Below, piece by piece: positions 26,829 to 35,317 of a stretch of DNA of 64,000 nt. Below the pieces are notes generated by a model. The model was not told the origin of the DNA, did not search any database, and was given only the letters and a program-made list of their open reading frames with translations. The DNA comes from Micromonospora echinospora. GTDB taxonomy: Bacteria; Actinomycetota; Actinomycetes; Mycobacteriales; Micromonosporaceae. Where the stretch lies: the NCBI RefSeq assembly GCF_900091495.1, contig NZ_LT607413.1, positions 7,509,501-7,573,500 of the forward strand, given 5' to 3'. The translations under genes were made by a program, and so were the position numbers. The first letter of the stretch is position 1; every line of letters starts with the position of its first letter.

Positions 26829-28521
26829 GGGGTGCTCCTTGGGGACTGACGGTGTCGAGATGGTTGAGGAACGGTACGAACGGTGGGATCTCCCGCGGAC
26901 TCACGTCGACGCAGACCACGGCCGGCGACCGGGTGGACCCGTGCGCGACCAGGGCCTGCCGCAGCTCGTCCGGCGTACGGGCGTGGGTGACCGGCAGGGT
27001 CGGGAACATGCCCCGGATCCCGCCGGCCAGGTCGGTCGGTCGGAACTCGTTGAACGTGTACGCGTCGTCGTAGTAGAGCTGCTCGCGGGTGACGCACATG
27101 CCGTGCGCGTTGTTGTTGACGACCACGAACGTCACCGGCAGGTCGTGTTCGACCGCGGTGTGGATCTCCATGCCGTGCATGAGGAACCCGCCGTCGCCGA
27201 TCACCACGTAACTGCGCGCGCCGGTGCCGAGGGCGGCCCCGATGCCCGCGCCGAGGCTGTGCCCCATGCCGCCCATGCCCAGCGCGACGACGAACCGCCC
27301 GTCCCGTGGGGTGGCCACCCAGTGGATGACGCCGGCGGCGGCGTTGCCCGCGTCGGCGATCACGGTCGCGCCCTCCGGCACGGCCGCGCCGATCGCCTCG
27401 ACCGCGTCGCGCAGCCGCATGCCCTCCCCCTCGAACGGCGGCACGGTGAGGAAGCGCAGGTCGGCGCGGGCGGGGGACGGTGGAGCCGGCCGGGCGGCGC
27501 GCAGCCGCGCGGTGACCGCCCGCAGCTCGGCGCGCAGGTCGCCGTCCACGTGCAGCGTGTCCGGGTCGGAAAAGGCCGGCTCGGCCCCGAAGCAGACCAG
27601 CTCGGTGCCGGCGAGCAGGGCGTCCAGCCCGCCCCGGGCCATCACCGGCAGCCGGGTGCCGACCAGCACGCAGAGCCGGGCCCGGCGCAGCGCGTCGGTG
27701 ACGCTCGGATGCCCGATCACGCCGGCCACCCCGACGAAGCGGGGGTCGTGGTTGTCGAAGACGTCCTTGCCGTCCGGCACGACGGCGACCCGGGCGTCCA
27801 GCGCGGCGACGAACTCGGCCAGCTCGGCGCGGGCGCCCCGGCGGGCCACCTCGTCTCCGGCGATCACCAACACCGGCTCGCCGGCCAGCTCCGCCAGCCG
27901 GTCGGCGGCGCGCTCGCGGGCCGCCGAGGCGGCCACCGGCGTGCGCCGGGCGGTCAGCAGTTCGTCGATCGGGGGCGGGTCGGCGAGGACGGCCTGCTGC
28001 ACGTCCTTCGGCAGCAGCAGCACCGCCGGCCCGCCGGGCAGCGCCCGGGTGGCGGTGAGCGCGTCGGCCAGCGCCGCGGCGAGGTCCGCCGGGTCGTCGA
28101 CCCGTGCGCAGTACCGGCTGATCGTCGAGAACAGCCGGTACGCGTCGAACGAGCCGGCCAGACCACTGGTGTCCTGGAAGGCCCCCCGACCCTCCAGTGA
28201 CCGGGGCGGCTGCCCCACCACGGCCAGCAGCGGCACCCGGGAGGCGTACGCCTCGGCCACCCCGGGGACCAGGTTCATCGCCCCCGCGCCGGAGGTGGAG
28301 ACGGCCACCGCGAGCCGGCCGGTGGTGCGGGCGTACCCGTCGGCCATCGCGGCGGCCGAGAACTCGTGCTTCGCCACCACCGCGCGGACCGCCCCGTCGC
28401 AATGGTGCGCCGCGTCGTACAGATCCTCAATGTTGGCGCCACCGACACCGAATATGTGACGCACCCCGACTTGGTGCAACGATCTGATCAGATAATCGAC
28501 TACCCGGTACGGTCTGTCCAT
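26800..28521 (-). CDS. thiamine-diphosphate enzyme, acetolactate-synthase-like
   Basis: A 573-residue three-domain ThDP enzyme. The activating Glu is E53 in VAKHEFSAAAMADGYAR; the cofactor motif runs from GDGG at 442-445 to NNN at 469-471, with the usual spacing. The Pyr domain, central domain and PP domain are all complete. ATG 28521 is chosen: a longer frame to 28566 lacks family similarity. It could decarboxylate a 2-oxo acid and add the resulting carbanion to an aldehyde, a thioester or another 2-oxo acid. It heads the overlapping operon ThDP-SRPBCC-KAS III and diverges from the ACP gene. Real housekeeping acetolactate synthase is unlikely given no small subunit. Confidence 0.9.
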   Translation of the reverse strand: MDRPYRVVDYLIRSLHQVGVRHIFGVGGANIEDLYDAAHHCDGAVRAVVAKHEFSAAAMADGYARTTGRLAVAVSTSGAGAMNLVPGVAEAYASRVPLLAVVGQPPRSLEGRGAFQDTSGLAGSFDAYRLFSTISRYCARVDDPADLAAALADALTATRALPGGPAVLLLPKDVQQAVLADPPPIDELLTARRTPVAASAARERAADRLAELAGEPVLVIAGDEVARRGARAELAEFVAALDARVAVVPDGKDVFDNHDPRFVGVAGVIGHPSVTDALRRARLCVLVGTRLPVMARGGLDALLAGTELVCFGAEPAFSDPDTLHVDGDLRAELRAVTARLRAARPAPPSPARADLRFLTVPPFEGEGMRLRDAVEAIGAAVPEGATVIADAGNAAAGVIHWVATPRDGRFVVALGMGGMGHSLGAGIGAALGTGARSYVVIGDGGFLMHGMEIHTAVEHDLPVTFVVVNNNAHGMCVTREQLYYDDAYTFNEFRPTDLAGGIRGMFPTLPVTHARTPDELRQALVAHGSTRSPAVVCVDVSPREIPPFVPFLNHLDTVSPQGAPHDQPVVAVG

Positions 28522-28758
28522 AATGTATGGCCCCCGCGCGGTACCTCGAAGCCTATGTCCCCCCAAGGGTGCCCATCATGCACGGGCAATCGTCGGCACA
28601 CAAGGCAGCAATGGAGGGTCGCCCGATCTCGTCCACTGTGGCATGATCCAGCGGACCCGACCATCCGAGGGCCGGAGATACGCATTCTCGACGCGGCGGT
28701 CAGTGACACCCCTCGCTGTCGAAAGCGCAATCACACCACGTGCACGAGGAGTTACGCA
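28522..28758. other. divergent control region between the two tailoring operons
   Basis: 237 bp, more AT-rich than the genes, separating the ThDP operon from the ACP operon. It carries one plausible minus-strand promoter, a TGCCC/GGGCA inverted repeat around 28570-28590, and CCACGTGCACG near 28736. No plus-strand promoter was convincing. No regulator gene is encoded next to it, so control must come from elsewhere. Confidence 0.5.
28575..28603 (-). promoter_or_regulatory. candidate promoter of the ThDP-SRPBCC-KAS III operon
   Basis: On the minus strand TTGTGT (28598-28603) and CATGAT (28575-28580) are 17 bp apart, followed by a leader of about 50 bases with GGGGG before the ATG at 28521. The match to consensus is partial. 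Confidence 0.35.
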
Positions 28759-29007
28759 GTGATTACTGTTGAACAGGTCTGCGAAATGGTGCAGAAGAAA
28801 CTGCGTGGAAAGAACGCCGACGAGACCACGCTCGGCGCGCAGACGGCCTTCGACGACCTGGGGTTGTCCAGCCTCCAGGTGGCCGACATCGTCTACGGCA
28901 TCGAGGACCAGCTCGACATCGAGTTCGACCCGTCCCGCGCGGCGGACGTGAAGACCATCGGTGACCTGGTCGACCTGGCCAACTCCACGGCCCAGCTCCG
29001 GGCGTAG
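28759..29007 (+). CDS. acyl carrier protein
   Basis: An 82-residue ACP. The phosphopantetheine Ser is S38 in FDDLGLSSLQVADIVYGIEDQ, where the usual DSL reads SSL. Helix pattern and the C-terminal TIGDLVDLANS match carrier proteins. GTG start at 28759 with GAGGAG at 28746-28751. It opens the plus-strand tailoring operon and sits 2 bp before the methyltransferase. As the only carrier in the locus it is the probable partner of the fatty acyl-AMP ligase and the KAS III homologue. Activation needs a phosphopantetheinyl transferase such as the one at 16965-17639. Confidence 0.92.
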   Translation: MITVEQVCEMVQKKLRGKNADETTLGAQTAFDDLGLSSLQVADIVYGIEDQLDIEFDPSRAADVKTIGDLVDLANSTAQLRA

Positions 29008-29009
29008 CC

Positions 29010-29927
29010 GTGTCCGTCCACGCACCGCTGGCCGACGCCCCGGCGGCCGGGGCCGACACCGCCACCGGCCGCTACGACGGCGCGTCCATGGACGCCATCC
29101 AGCAGCACTACGACCTCTCGAACGACTTCTACGCGCTCTGGCTCGGTCAGTCGATGGCCTACAGCTGCGCCATGTGGTCGGGCCCGGAGGACGACCTCGA
29201 CGCAGCCCAGCTCCGCAAGTTCGACTACCTCATCGAGGGGGCGCGGGCGACCGGCGCGCGCCGGGTGCTCGACGTCGGGTGCGGCTGGGGCGGTCTGATG
29301 GAGCGCCTGGTGGGCGCACACCGGGTGGAGCAGGTCGTCGGGCTGACGCTCAGTGACTCGCAGGCCGAGTGGGTCCGGGCACGCGCGTCGGACGGGATCG
29401 AGGTGCACGTCCAGAACTGGCTGGACCACACCCCGACCGAGCCGTACGACGCGATCATCTCGATCGGCGCGTTCGAGCACTTCGCCCGGGAGGGACTCAC
29501 CCGGACGGCCCGCGTCGCCGCGTACCGCGAGTTCTTCACCCGCGCCCGGGGCTGGCTGCGCCCGGGTGGGCGGATCGCCATCCAGACCAACATCAAGGGC
29601 AACAACGTCCGGATGGACCGGCAGACCGTCGCCGACCTGCTCTTCATCATCGAGCGGATCTTCACCGAGTCGGAGATCCCGGCGCTGTCCGAGGTCCTCC
29701 AGGCCAGTGAACGGATCTTCGACGTGGTGTCGGTCCGCAACGACCCGGACCACTACGCGCGGACCTGCGCGCAGTGGCTGGCCGGCCTGAAGCGCAACCG
29801 GGAACGGGCCCTGGAACTGGTGGGCGAGGAGCAGGTCGCCGAGTACGAGCGGTACCTCTCCGCCACCGTCGGACACTTCGAACGTCGTCACCTCGGGCTG
29901 GCCCGACTGGTCCTCGAAGCGGTCTGA
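29010..29927 (+). CDS. SAM-dependent methyltransferase, cyclopropane-fatty-acid-synthase family
   Basis: A 305-residue class I methyltransferase. It has the CFA/mycolic-methylase signatures HYDLSNDFYALWLG (33-46) and YSCAMW (51-56), the SAM glycine loop VLDVGCGWGG (86-95) and the SIGAFEHFARE segment (active-site Glu region). Family members methylate double bonds, or transfer methyl to N, O or C in natural-product pathways. GTG 29010 follows the ACP stop by 2 bp. With an acyl desaturase in the locus, methylation or cyclopropanation of an ACP-bound alkene is one option; methylation of a head group is another. Confidence 0.9.
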   Translation: MSVHAPLADAPAAGADTATGRYDGASMDAIQQHYDLSNDFYALWLGQSMAYSCAMWSGPEDDLDAAQLRKFDYLIEGARATGARRVLDVGCGWGGLMERLVGAHRVEQVVGLTLSDSQAEWVRARASDGIEVHVQNWLDHTPTEPYDAIISIGAFEHFAREGLTRTARVAAYREFFTRARGWLRPGGRIAIQTNIKGNNVRMDRQTVADLLFIIERIFTESEIPALSEVLQASERIFDVVSVRNDPDHYARTCAQWLAGLKRNRERALELVGEEQVAEYERYLSATVGHFERRHLGLARLVLEAV

Positions 29928-29964
29928 GGCGTCGTCGGCGCGACGGGTCAGCGATTGGAGTGCT

Positions 29965-31284
29965 GTGCCGAACTATCGACATGAGGTCTACTGGCAGACC
30001 ACCGAGGCCGCCGAACCACAGGACGCCCTGACCGGCGACGTCGACTGCGACGTCGCCGTCGTCGGTGCCGGGTTCACCGGCATGTGGACCGCGTACTCAC
30101 TGAAGAAGGCCCGCCCGGAGCTCTCCGTGCACCTGCTCGACGCGGGACTTGCCGGGGGCGCGGCCTCCGGCACCGCCGACGGTTTCGTCACCCCCACCCT
30201 CGGCAAGGACCTGGACCAGCTCATCCGGATCTACGGGGCGGAGGCGGCCGGCAAGGCGTCGGCGATCGTCGGCCGGTCCATCCTGGAGATCGGTCGGTTC
30301 TGCCGCCGGGAGAAGGTCGACGCCGAGTACGAGGCGAACGACTACCTGATGGTGGCGCTCAACGACGGGCAGCTCGCCCGCCTGGAGCACGACCGGCAGC
30401 TCGCCCTCAAGCTGGGCAGCGACACCAAGATCATGGACGCGGCGGAGGCCCGCGCCTACGTCGACTCCCCCGAGATCAAGGGGGCGGTCCGGGTCGGCGG
30501 GGCGCTGGTCAACCCGTACAAGCTGGCGCGGGGCCTGGCCCGGACGCTGCGCGCGGCGGGCGTGGCCATCCACGAGCGTACGCCGGTCCAGCGGGTCGAG
30601 CCGGCGGCGACCGCCGGTGCGCCGCACACGGTGGTGACCGCCGCCGGGCGGGTCCGGGCGCCGCAGGTGGTGCTGGCGACCAGCGCGTCGCAGTACACCT
30701 TCGCCGGGTTCCAGCGGCGGGTGCTGCCGATGTGGAGCTACGTGCTGATCAGCGAACCGCTCACCGAGGAGCAGCTCGGCCGGGTGCACTGGCCCGGCCG
30801 GGAGGGCCTCGTCGAGGCCAAGACCTTCCTGCACTGCGGCCGGTTCACCGCCGACAACCGGGTCATGTGGGCCGGCGGGCGGGCGTACTACTACCCGTGC
30901 AGCCCGTTCGACCGGGCACACATGCAGAACCCGGCGATCTACCGGGAGCTGACCGCGTCGTTCGCCCGGTTCTTCCCGGCCTGGCGGGACGTGCGGTTCG
31001 AGTTCGCCTACGGCGGGGTCATCGACATCACCCGCGACATGATGCCGCACTTCGGCACGCTCCGGCCCGGCCTGCACTACGGGTACGGCTACTGCGGCAA
31101 CGGCATCGCCGCGACCCACACCGGTGGGCGGATCCTGCGCGACCTGGTCCTCGGCGAGAAGACCGACTACTCGACGCTGGCCCTGGTCGACGCGCCCCGG
31201 CCGACCTTCCCGCCGGAGCCGATCAGCTTCGCCGGTTACCAGGTGCTCTCCCGGGTCTACGAGTGGAAGGACCGGCGCGGATGA
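29965..31284 (+). CDS. FAD-dependent oxidoreductase (D-amino-acid/glycine oxidase fold)
   Basis: A 439-residue DAO-superfamily flavoenzyme. The dinucleotide motif VVGAGFTGMWTAYSL is at 32-46; the C-terminal YGYCGNGIAATHTGGRILRDL is the second FAD-contact segment. Family members oxidise amines, amino acids or N-methyl groups, with GGVID-type sequence in the C-terminal part as here (YGGVIDITRDMMPHFG). GTG 29965 start; the 3' end overlaps the next gene (ATGA). In this operon it may oxidise an amino-acid-derived head group, or dehydrogenate an intermediate. It is not the GlcD-type flavoprotein used in tuberculostearate formation. Confidence 0.85.
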   Translation: MPNYRHEVYWQTTEAAEPQDALTGDVDCDVAVVGAGFTGMWTAYSLKKARPELSVHLLDAGLAGGAASGTADGFVTPTLGKDLDQLIRIYGAEAAGKASAIVGRSILEIGRFCRREKVDAEYEANDYLMVALNDGQLARLEHDRQLALKLGSDTKIMDAAEARAYVDSPEIKGAVRVGGALVNPYKLARGLARTLRAAGVAIHERTPVQRVEPAATAGAPHTVVTAAGRVRAPQVVLATSASQYTFAGFQRRVLPMWSYVLISEPLTEEQLGRVHWPGREGLVEAKTFLHCGRFTADNRVMWAGGRAYYYPCSPFDRAHMQNPAIYRELTASFARFFPAWRDVRFEFAYGGVIDITRDMMPHFGTLRPGLHYGYGYCGNGIAATHTGGRILRDLVLGEKTDYSTLALVDAPRPTFPPEPISFAGYQVLSRVYEWKDRRG

Positions 31285-32285
31285 GCCGGCGCAAGACGAT
31301 CGTCCTCACCGGCGCGTCCGGTGTGGTCGGGCAATCCATCATCCGCGAGCTGGGCGGTCGGCCGGTCCTGTGCCTGGTCAACTCCGGCACCGTGGCCGGT
31401 CCCGGGGTGGAGATGCTGCGGGTCGACCTGTCCCGACCGCGCCTCGGCCTCGACGACGACGGCTACGCCGACCTGGTCGCCCGCACCGGCGCGATCATCC
31501 ACTCCGGCGGACTGACCGACTGGGGGCAGCCGGCCGAGCGGTACCAGCGAACCAACGTGGACGGCACCCGCGAGGTGATCGAGCTGGCGCGTCGGGCCGA
31601 CGCCCCGATCTACCACCAGAGCACCTCGTTCGTGCACGCGCTGGCCGACTCCGCCCCGTTGCCGCTGCGCGAGACGAACGTGGTCACCGCGTACGTCCGC
31701 TCGAAGCTCGCCGCCGAGGAGCTGCTGCGCACCTCCGGCGTGCCGTACGTCATCTTCCGGCCGACGAACCTGATCGGCGACGCGGCGACCGGGCTGACCT
31801 CGCGCGGGCAGATCGTGCAGCTCATGTCGGACTGGATCTGCCGGGGCCGGGCGAAGGTGTTCCCGGCGCACCCGGGCAACCTGGTGGACATCGTCCCGCA
31901 GGACACCCTCTCCCGGGCCACGATCGCCGCGATGGACGCGGGCGACCACGGCCGGGAGTACTGGGTGACCTACGGCAAGGAGGCGATGACCGTCGACGAG
32001 GCGGTGGAGATCTGCGTCGCGCACGCCGCACGCCGGGGCCGGACCATCACCCCGCCCCGGGTGGTGCACCCCGACGAGCTGACCCCGGCGGAGCTGGACG
32101 CCCTGCCGCCGATGTCCCGCCGGTACGTGGAGGTCCTCGCCGACGTCAGCGAGGTGACCGCGTGCGCGGGCGGGGCCCTTCCGTCCTCCCTGGACGAGCT
32201 GCGCAGCCGGTACGGCCTGCCGCACGTCTCCGACCGGGACGCCTACCGTCGAAGCCTCGAGTACTGGAGCGAGCAGGGTGCCTGA
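31281..32285 (+). CDS. extended SDR / thioester-reductase-like NAD(P) enzyme
   Basis: A 334-residue extended short-chain dehydrogenase. The nucleotide loop VLTGASGVVGQSI is at 8-20 and the catalytic pair lies in AYVRSKLAAEELL. GGLTDWGQPAERYQRTNVDGT resembles the carrier-protein thioester-reductase domains that end NRPS/PKS lines (male-sterility type). If so, it would release an ACP-bound acyl chain as aldehyde or alcohol. Epimerase/dehydratase activity is the alternative. ATG 31281 overlaps the FAD gene stop by ATGA, and the next SDR starts 8 bp before its end, so the operon is tightly coupled. Confidence 0.82.
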   Translation: MSRRKTIVLTGASGVVGQSIIRELGGRPVLCLVNSGTVAGPGVEMLRVDLSRPRLGLDDDGYADLVARTGAIIHSGGLTDWGQPAERYQRTNVDGTREVIELARRADAPIYHQSTSFVHALADSAPLPLRETNVVTAYVRSKLAAEELLRTSGVPYVIFRPTNLIGDAATGLTSRGQIVQLMSDWICRGRAKVFPAHPGNLVDIVPQDTLSRATIAAMDAGDHGREYWVTYGKEAMTVDEAVEICVAHAARRGRTITPPRVVHPDELTPAELDALPPMSRRYVEVLADVSEVTACAGGALPSSLDELRSRYGLPHVSDRDAYRRSLEYWSEQGA

Positions 32286-33231
32286 AGCAACCGAGCAGAC
32301 GACCGGCGACGGCCGGTGGGAACCGCCGGCCCTGGCCGGCAGCGTCGCGGTGGTCACCGGCGGCAGCCGGGGGGTGGGCCGGGGCGTCGCCCTGGCCCTC
32401 GGCGACGCCGGGGCGACGGTCTACGTCACCGGGCGCAGCACCCGGACCGCCGGGAGCACCGAGGGGCTGCCCGGCACGGTCGACGACACCGCCGACGAGG
32501 TGACCAAGCGGGGCGGGCAGGGCATCGCGGTGCGCTGCGACCACCACGACGACGCGCAGGTCGCCGCGCTGTTCGAGCGGATCGCCACCGAGCAGGACGG
32601 CCGGCTCGACCTGCTGGTCAACAACGCCTGGAGCGGCTACGAGCGTTCCGACGAGGCCCGCTTCGACGCCCCGTTCTGGCAGCAGCCGATGTGGCGGTAC
32701 GACGCGTACGCCGCCTCGGTGCGGGCGCAGTTCACCGCCAGCCGGCACGCGGTGGGGCTGATGCTCCCCCGGGACGCCGGCCTGCTGGTCACCATCAGCT
32801 ACACCGACGGGGACACCTACCTCGGGCAGGCGGCGTACGACATGTTCAAGGCCGCCTCCGACCGGCTCAGCCGGGCGATGGCCGGTGACCTGCGCAAGAC
32901 GAAGATCACGTCGGTCGGACTGCACCCCGGGTTCGTCCGGACCGAGCGGGTCGAGGCGGCCTGGTCGGCGCTGGGCAGCGGCCCGGCGGCGGTGGTCCAC
33001 TCCGCCGAGTACGTCGGCCGGGCGATCGCCCACCTGCTGGCCGACCCGTCGGTGCGCCAGGAATCCGGGCAGGTCCTCGCCTGCGGCGACCTCGCCGAGC
33101 GGTACGGCTTCTCCGACGTCGACGGTCGTCGCCCGCCGGCGTTCCGGCTGGAGGGGATGATGAGCCTGGCCACCCGGATGGAACGGCTGAACAAGGTCAT
33201 CGCCGCCCAGAAGCGATCCGCCGAGGGCTGA
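32278..33231 (+). CDS. classical short-chain dehydrogenase/reductase
   Basis: A 317-residue classical SDR. The Rossmann loop VVTGGSRGVGRGVAL is at 25-39, the active-site region is LVTISYTDGDTYLGQAAYDMFK (catalytic Tyr and Lys in YDMFK), and LLVNNAW replaces the common NNAG. Long N- and C-terminal extensions flank the fold. GTG 32278 start overlaps the preceding gene by 8 bp. It probably reduces a keto group (or oxidises an alcohol) of the pathway product. Last gene of the operon; a strong terminator follows. Confidence 0.88.
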   Translation: MPEATEQTTGDGRWEPPALAGSVAVVTGGSRGVGRGVALALGDAGATVYVTGRSTRTAGSTEGLPGTVDDTADEVTKRGGQGIAVRCDHHDDAQVAALFERIATEQDGRLDLLVNNAWSGYERSDEARFDAPFWQQPMWRYDAYAASVRAQFTASRHAVGLMLPRDAGLLVTISYTDGDTYLGQAAYDMFKAASDRLSRAMAGDLRKTKITSVGLHPGFVRTERVEAAWSALGSGPAAVVHSAEYVGRAIAHLLADPSVRQESGQVLACGDLAERYGFSDVDGRRPPAFRLEGMMSLATRMERLNKVIAAQKRSAEG

Positions 33232-33247
33232 CCGTCGGCGGACCCGG

Positions 33248-33282
33248 AAGAGCCGGGGTGGACGAGGTCCACCCCGGCTCTT
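33248..33282. terminator. bidirectional terminator between SDR and aspS
   Basis: AAGAGCCGGGGTGGA (33248-33262) pairs perfectly with TCCACCCCGGCTCTT (33268-33282) around a 5-base loop. It marks the right border of the accessory lipid cluster. Confidence 0.9.
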
Positions 33283-33307
33283 CTCGTGTCGACGCCTCGG
33301 CGACGGA

Positions 33308-35113
33308 TCAGGTCGGGTCGGCCACCGGGGCGGCCGGGCCGGCGGTGCCGGTGTGCGCGACGGCCGCAGCCTTCGGCTTGGCGTCGATGCCGGCCTCGGC
33401 GCGCTGCTGCCCGGTGATCGGCGTCGGCGCGCCGGTCAGCGGGTCGAACCCGCCCCGGGTCTTCGGGAAGGCGATCACCTCACGGATCGAGTCCGCCCCG
33501 GCGAGCAGCATGCAGACCCGGTCCCAGCCGAACGCGATGCCGCCGTGCGGCGGCGGGCCGTACTTGAACGCCTCCAGCAGGAAGCCGAACTTGTCCTGGG
33601 CCTCCTCGGGGGTGATGCCGAGAAGGTCGAAGACCCGCCGCTGCACGTCGCCCCGGTGGATACGGACCGAGCCGCCACCGATCTCGTTGCCGTTGCAGAC
33701 GATGTCGTACGCGTACGCCAGGGCCCGGTCGGGGGCCTCCTCGAACCGGTCCATCCACTCGGCGTTCGGCGAGGTGAACGGGTGGTGCACGGCCGTCCAG
33801 CCGCCCTCGTCCGTGCGCTCGAACATCGGCGCGTCGACCACCCAGCAGAACGCCCAGGCGCTCTCGTCGACCAGGTTGGACCGCTTGGCGATCTCCACCC
33901 GGGCGGCACCCAGCAGTTCCTGCGCCTCCCGGGTGTTCGGGCTGGCGGCGAAGAAGATCGCGTCACCGGGCTTCGCGCCGACCGCGTCGGCCAGCCCGGC
34001 CAGGTGCTCGGCGGAGAGGTTCTTCGCCACCGGGCCGCGCGGCTCGCCGGTCTCGGCGTCGAGCACCACGTACGCCAGGCCCTTCGCGCCGCGCGCCTTG
34101 GCCCAGTCCTGCCAGCCGTCCAGCTCCTTGCGGCTCTGCGCCGCGCCCCCCGGCATGACCACCGCGCCGACGTACCCGCCCGCGTCGATCGCGCCGGCGA
34201 AGACCCGGAACGCGGTGCCGCGCAGGTACTCGGTCAGCTCGGTCAGCTCGACGCCGTAGCGCAGGTCCGGCTTGTCGGAGCCGTACCGGGCCATCGCGTC
34301 GTGCCAGGTGATCCGGGGGATCGGCCGGGAGATCTCGTGCCCGGCGAGGTCCCGCCACAGCTCCGCGACGATCGCCTCGCCGAGGTCGATCACGTCGTCC
34401 TCGGTGACGAAGGACATCTCGATGTCGAGCTGGGTGAACTCCGGCTGCCGGTCGGCGCGGAAGTCCTCGTCCCGGTAGCAGCGGGCGATCTGGTAGTACC
34501 GCTCCATGCCGCCGACCATCAACAGCTGCTTGAACAGCTGCGGCGACTGCGGCAGGGCGTACCAGCTGCCCGGCTGGAGCCGGACCGGCACCAGGAAGTC
34601 CCGCGCGCCCTCGGGCGTCGACCGGGTCAGCGTCGGCGTCTCGATCTCCAGGAAGTCCCGCTCGTGCAGCACCTTCCGGGCGAGCTGGTTGGCCCGGGAG
34701 CGCAGCCGCATCGCGTTCGCCGGGCCGCTGCGCCGCAGGTCCAGGTAGCGGTAGCGGAGCCGGACGTCGTCGCCCGCCTCGACCTGGTCGTCCACCGGCA
34801 GTGGCAGCGGCGCGGCCTCGGAGAGAACCTCCAACGCGCTGGCGGTCACCTCGATCTCGCCGGTCGGCAGCTCCGGGTTCTCGTTGCCCTCGGGGCGGCG
34901 GGTCACCTCGCCGGTGACCTTCACGCAGAACTCGTTGCGCAGCGCGTGCGCGTCCTCCTCGCGGAAGACCACCTGGACCACACCGGAACCGTCGCGCAGG
35001 TCGACGAAGATGACACCGCCGTGGTCGCGCCGGCGGGCGACCCACCCGGCGAGCGTCACCGTGGTGCCGGCGTCCGCCGCGCGCAGGCCGCCGGCGTCAT
35101 GGGTACGGATCAC
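33308..35113 (-). CDS. aspS: aspartyl-tRNA synthetase (bacterial type)
   Basis: Charges tRNA-Asp (or Asx). The 601-residue protein has the N-terminal OB fold ([24 protein letters not shown]), class II motif 1-2 regions ([37 protein letters not shown]), the bacterial GAD insertion and motif 3 ([16 protein letters not shown]). ATG at 35113. It is the first core gene after the accessory region; in actinobacteria aspS and rarA are often neighbours, which suggests the accessory genes came between them. A tail of about 30 residues rich in Ala/Pro extends past motif 3. Confidence 0.96.
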   Translation of the reverse strand: MIRTHDAGGLRAADAGTTVTLAGWVARRRDHGGVIFVDLRDGSGVVQVVFREEDAHALRNEFCVKVTGEVTRRPEGNENPELPTGEIEVTASALEVLSEAAPLPLPVDDQVEAGDDVRLRYRYLDLRRSGPANAMRLRSRANQLARKVLHERDFLEIETPTLTRSTPEGARDFLVPVRLQPGSWYALPQSPQLFKQLLMVGGMERYYQIARCYRDEDFRADRQPEFTQLDIEMSFVTEDDVIDLGEAIVAELWRDLAGHEISRPIPRITWHDAMARYGSDKPDLRYGVELTELTEYLRGTAFRVFAGAIDAGGYVGAVVMPGGAAQSRKELDGWQDWAKARGAKGLAYVVLDAETGEPRGPVAKNLSAEHLAGLADAVGAKPGDAIFFAASPNTREAQELLGAARVEIAKRSNLVDESAWAFCWVVDAPMFERTDEGGWTAVHHPFTSPNAEWMDRFEEAPDRALAYAYDIVCNGNEIGGGSVRIHRGDVQRRVFDLLGITPEEAQDKFGFLLEAFKYGPPPHGGIAFGWDRVCMLLAGADSIREVIAFPKTRGGFDPLTGAPTPITGQQRAEAGIDAKPKAAAVAHTGTAGPAAPVADPT

Positions 35114-35317
35114 GACTTGCGTCTCCTCATCTGCGGTCCAGCTTTACCCCTCGCATTGTGTCAGGGGCACCCGGCGCGGACCGGCACCGGGCGGCTTCCG
35201 GCCGGAACGGGACGGGCGACCCGGTCGACCGTGGACCGCTGCCGCGGGACCGCCCGGCGCCGACGACGACCCGTTCCACCTCGGGAACTGTCCGAGGGGC
35301 AGGCTACTGTCCAGCCC

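Noticed and set aside
26800..28521. Housekeeping acetolactate synthase
   Set aside because: No regulatory subunit or ilv genes nearby; the gene is coupled to SRPBCC and KAS III genes.
29010..31284. The tuberculostearate pair (methyltransferase plus flavoprotein)
   Set aside because: The flavoenzyme is of the DAO fold, not the GlcD-type used in that pathway, and the surrounding genes do not fit.
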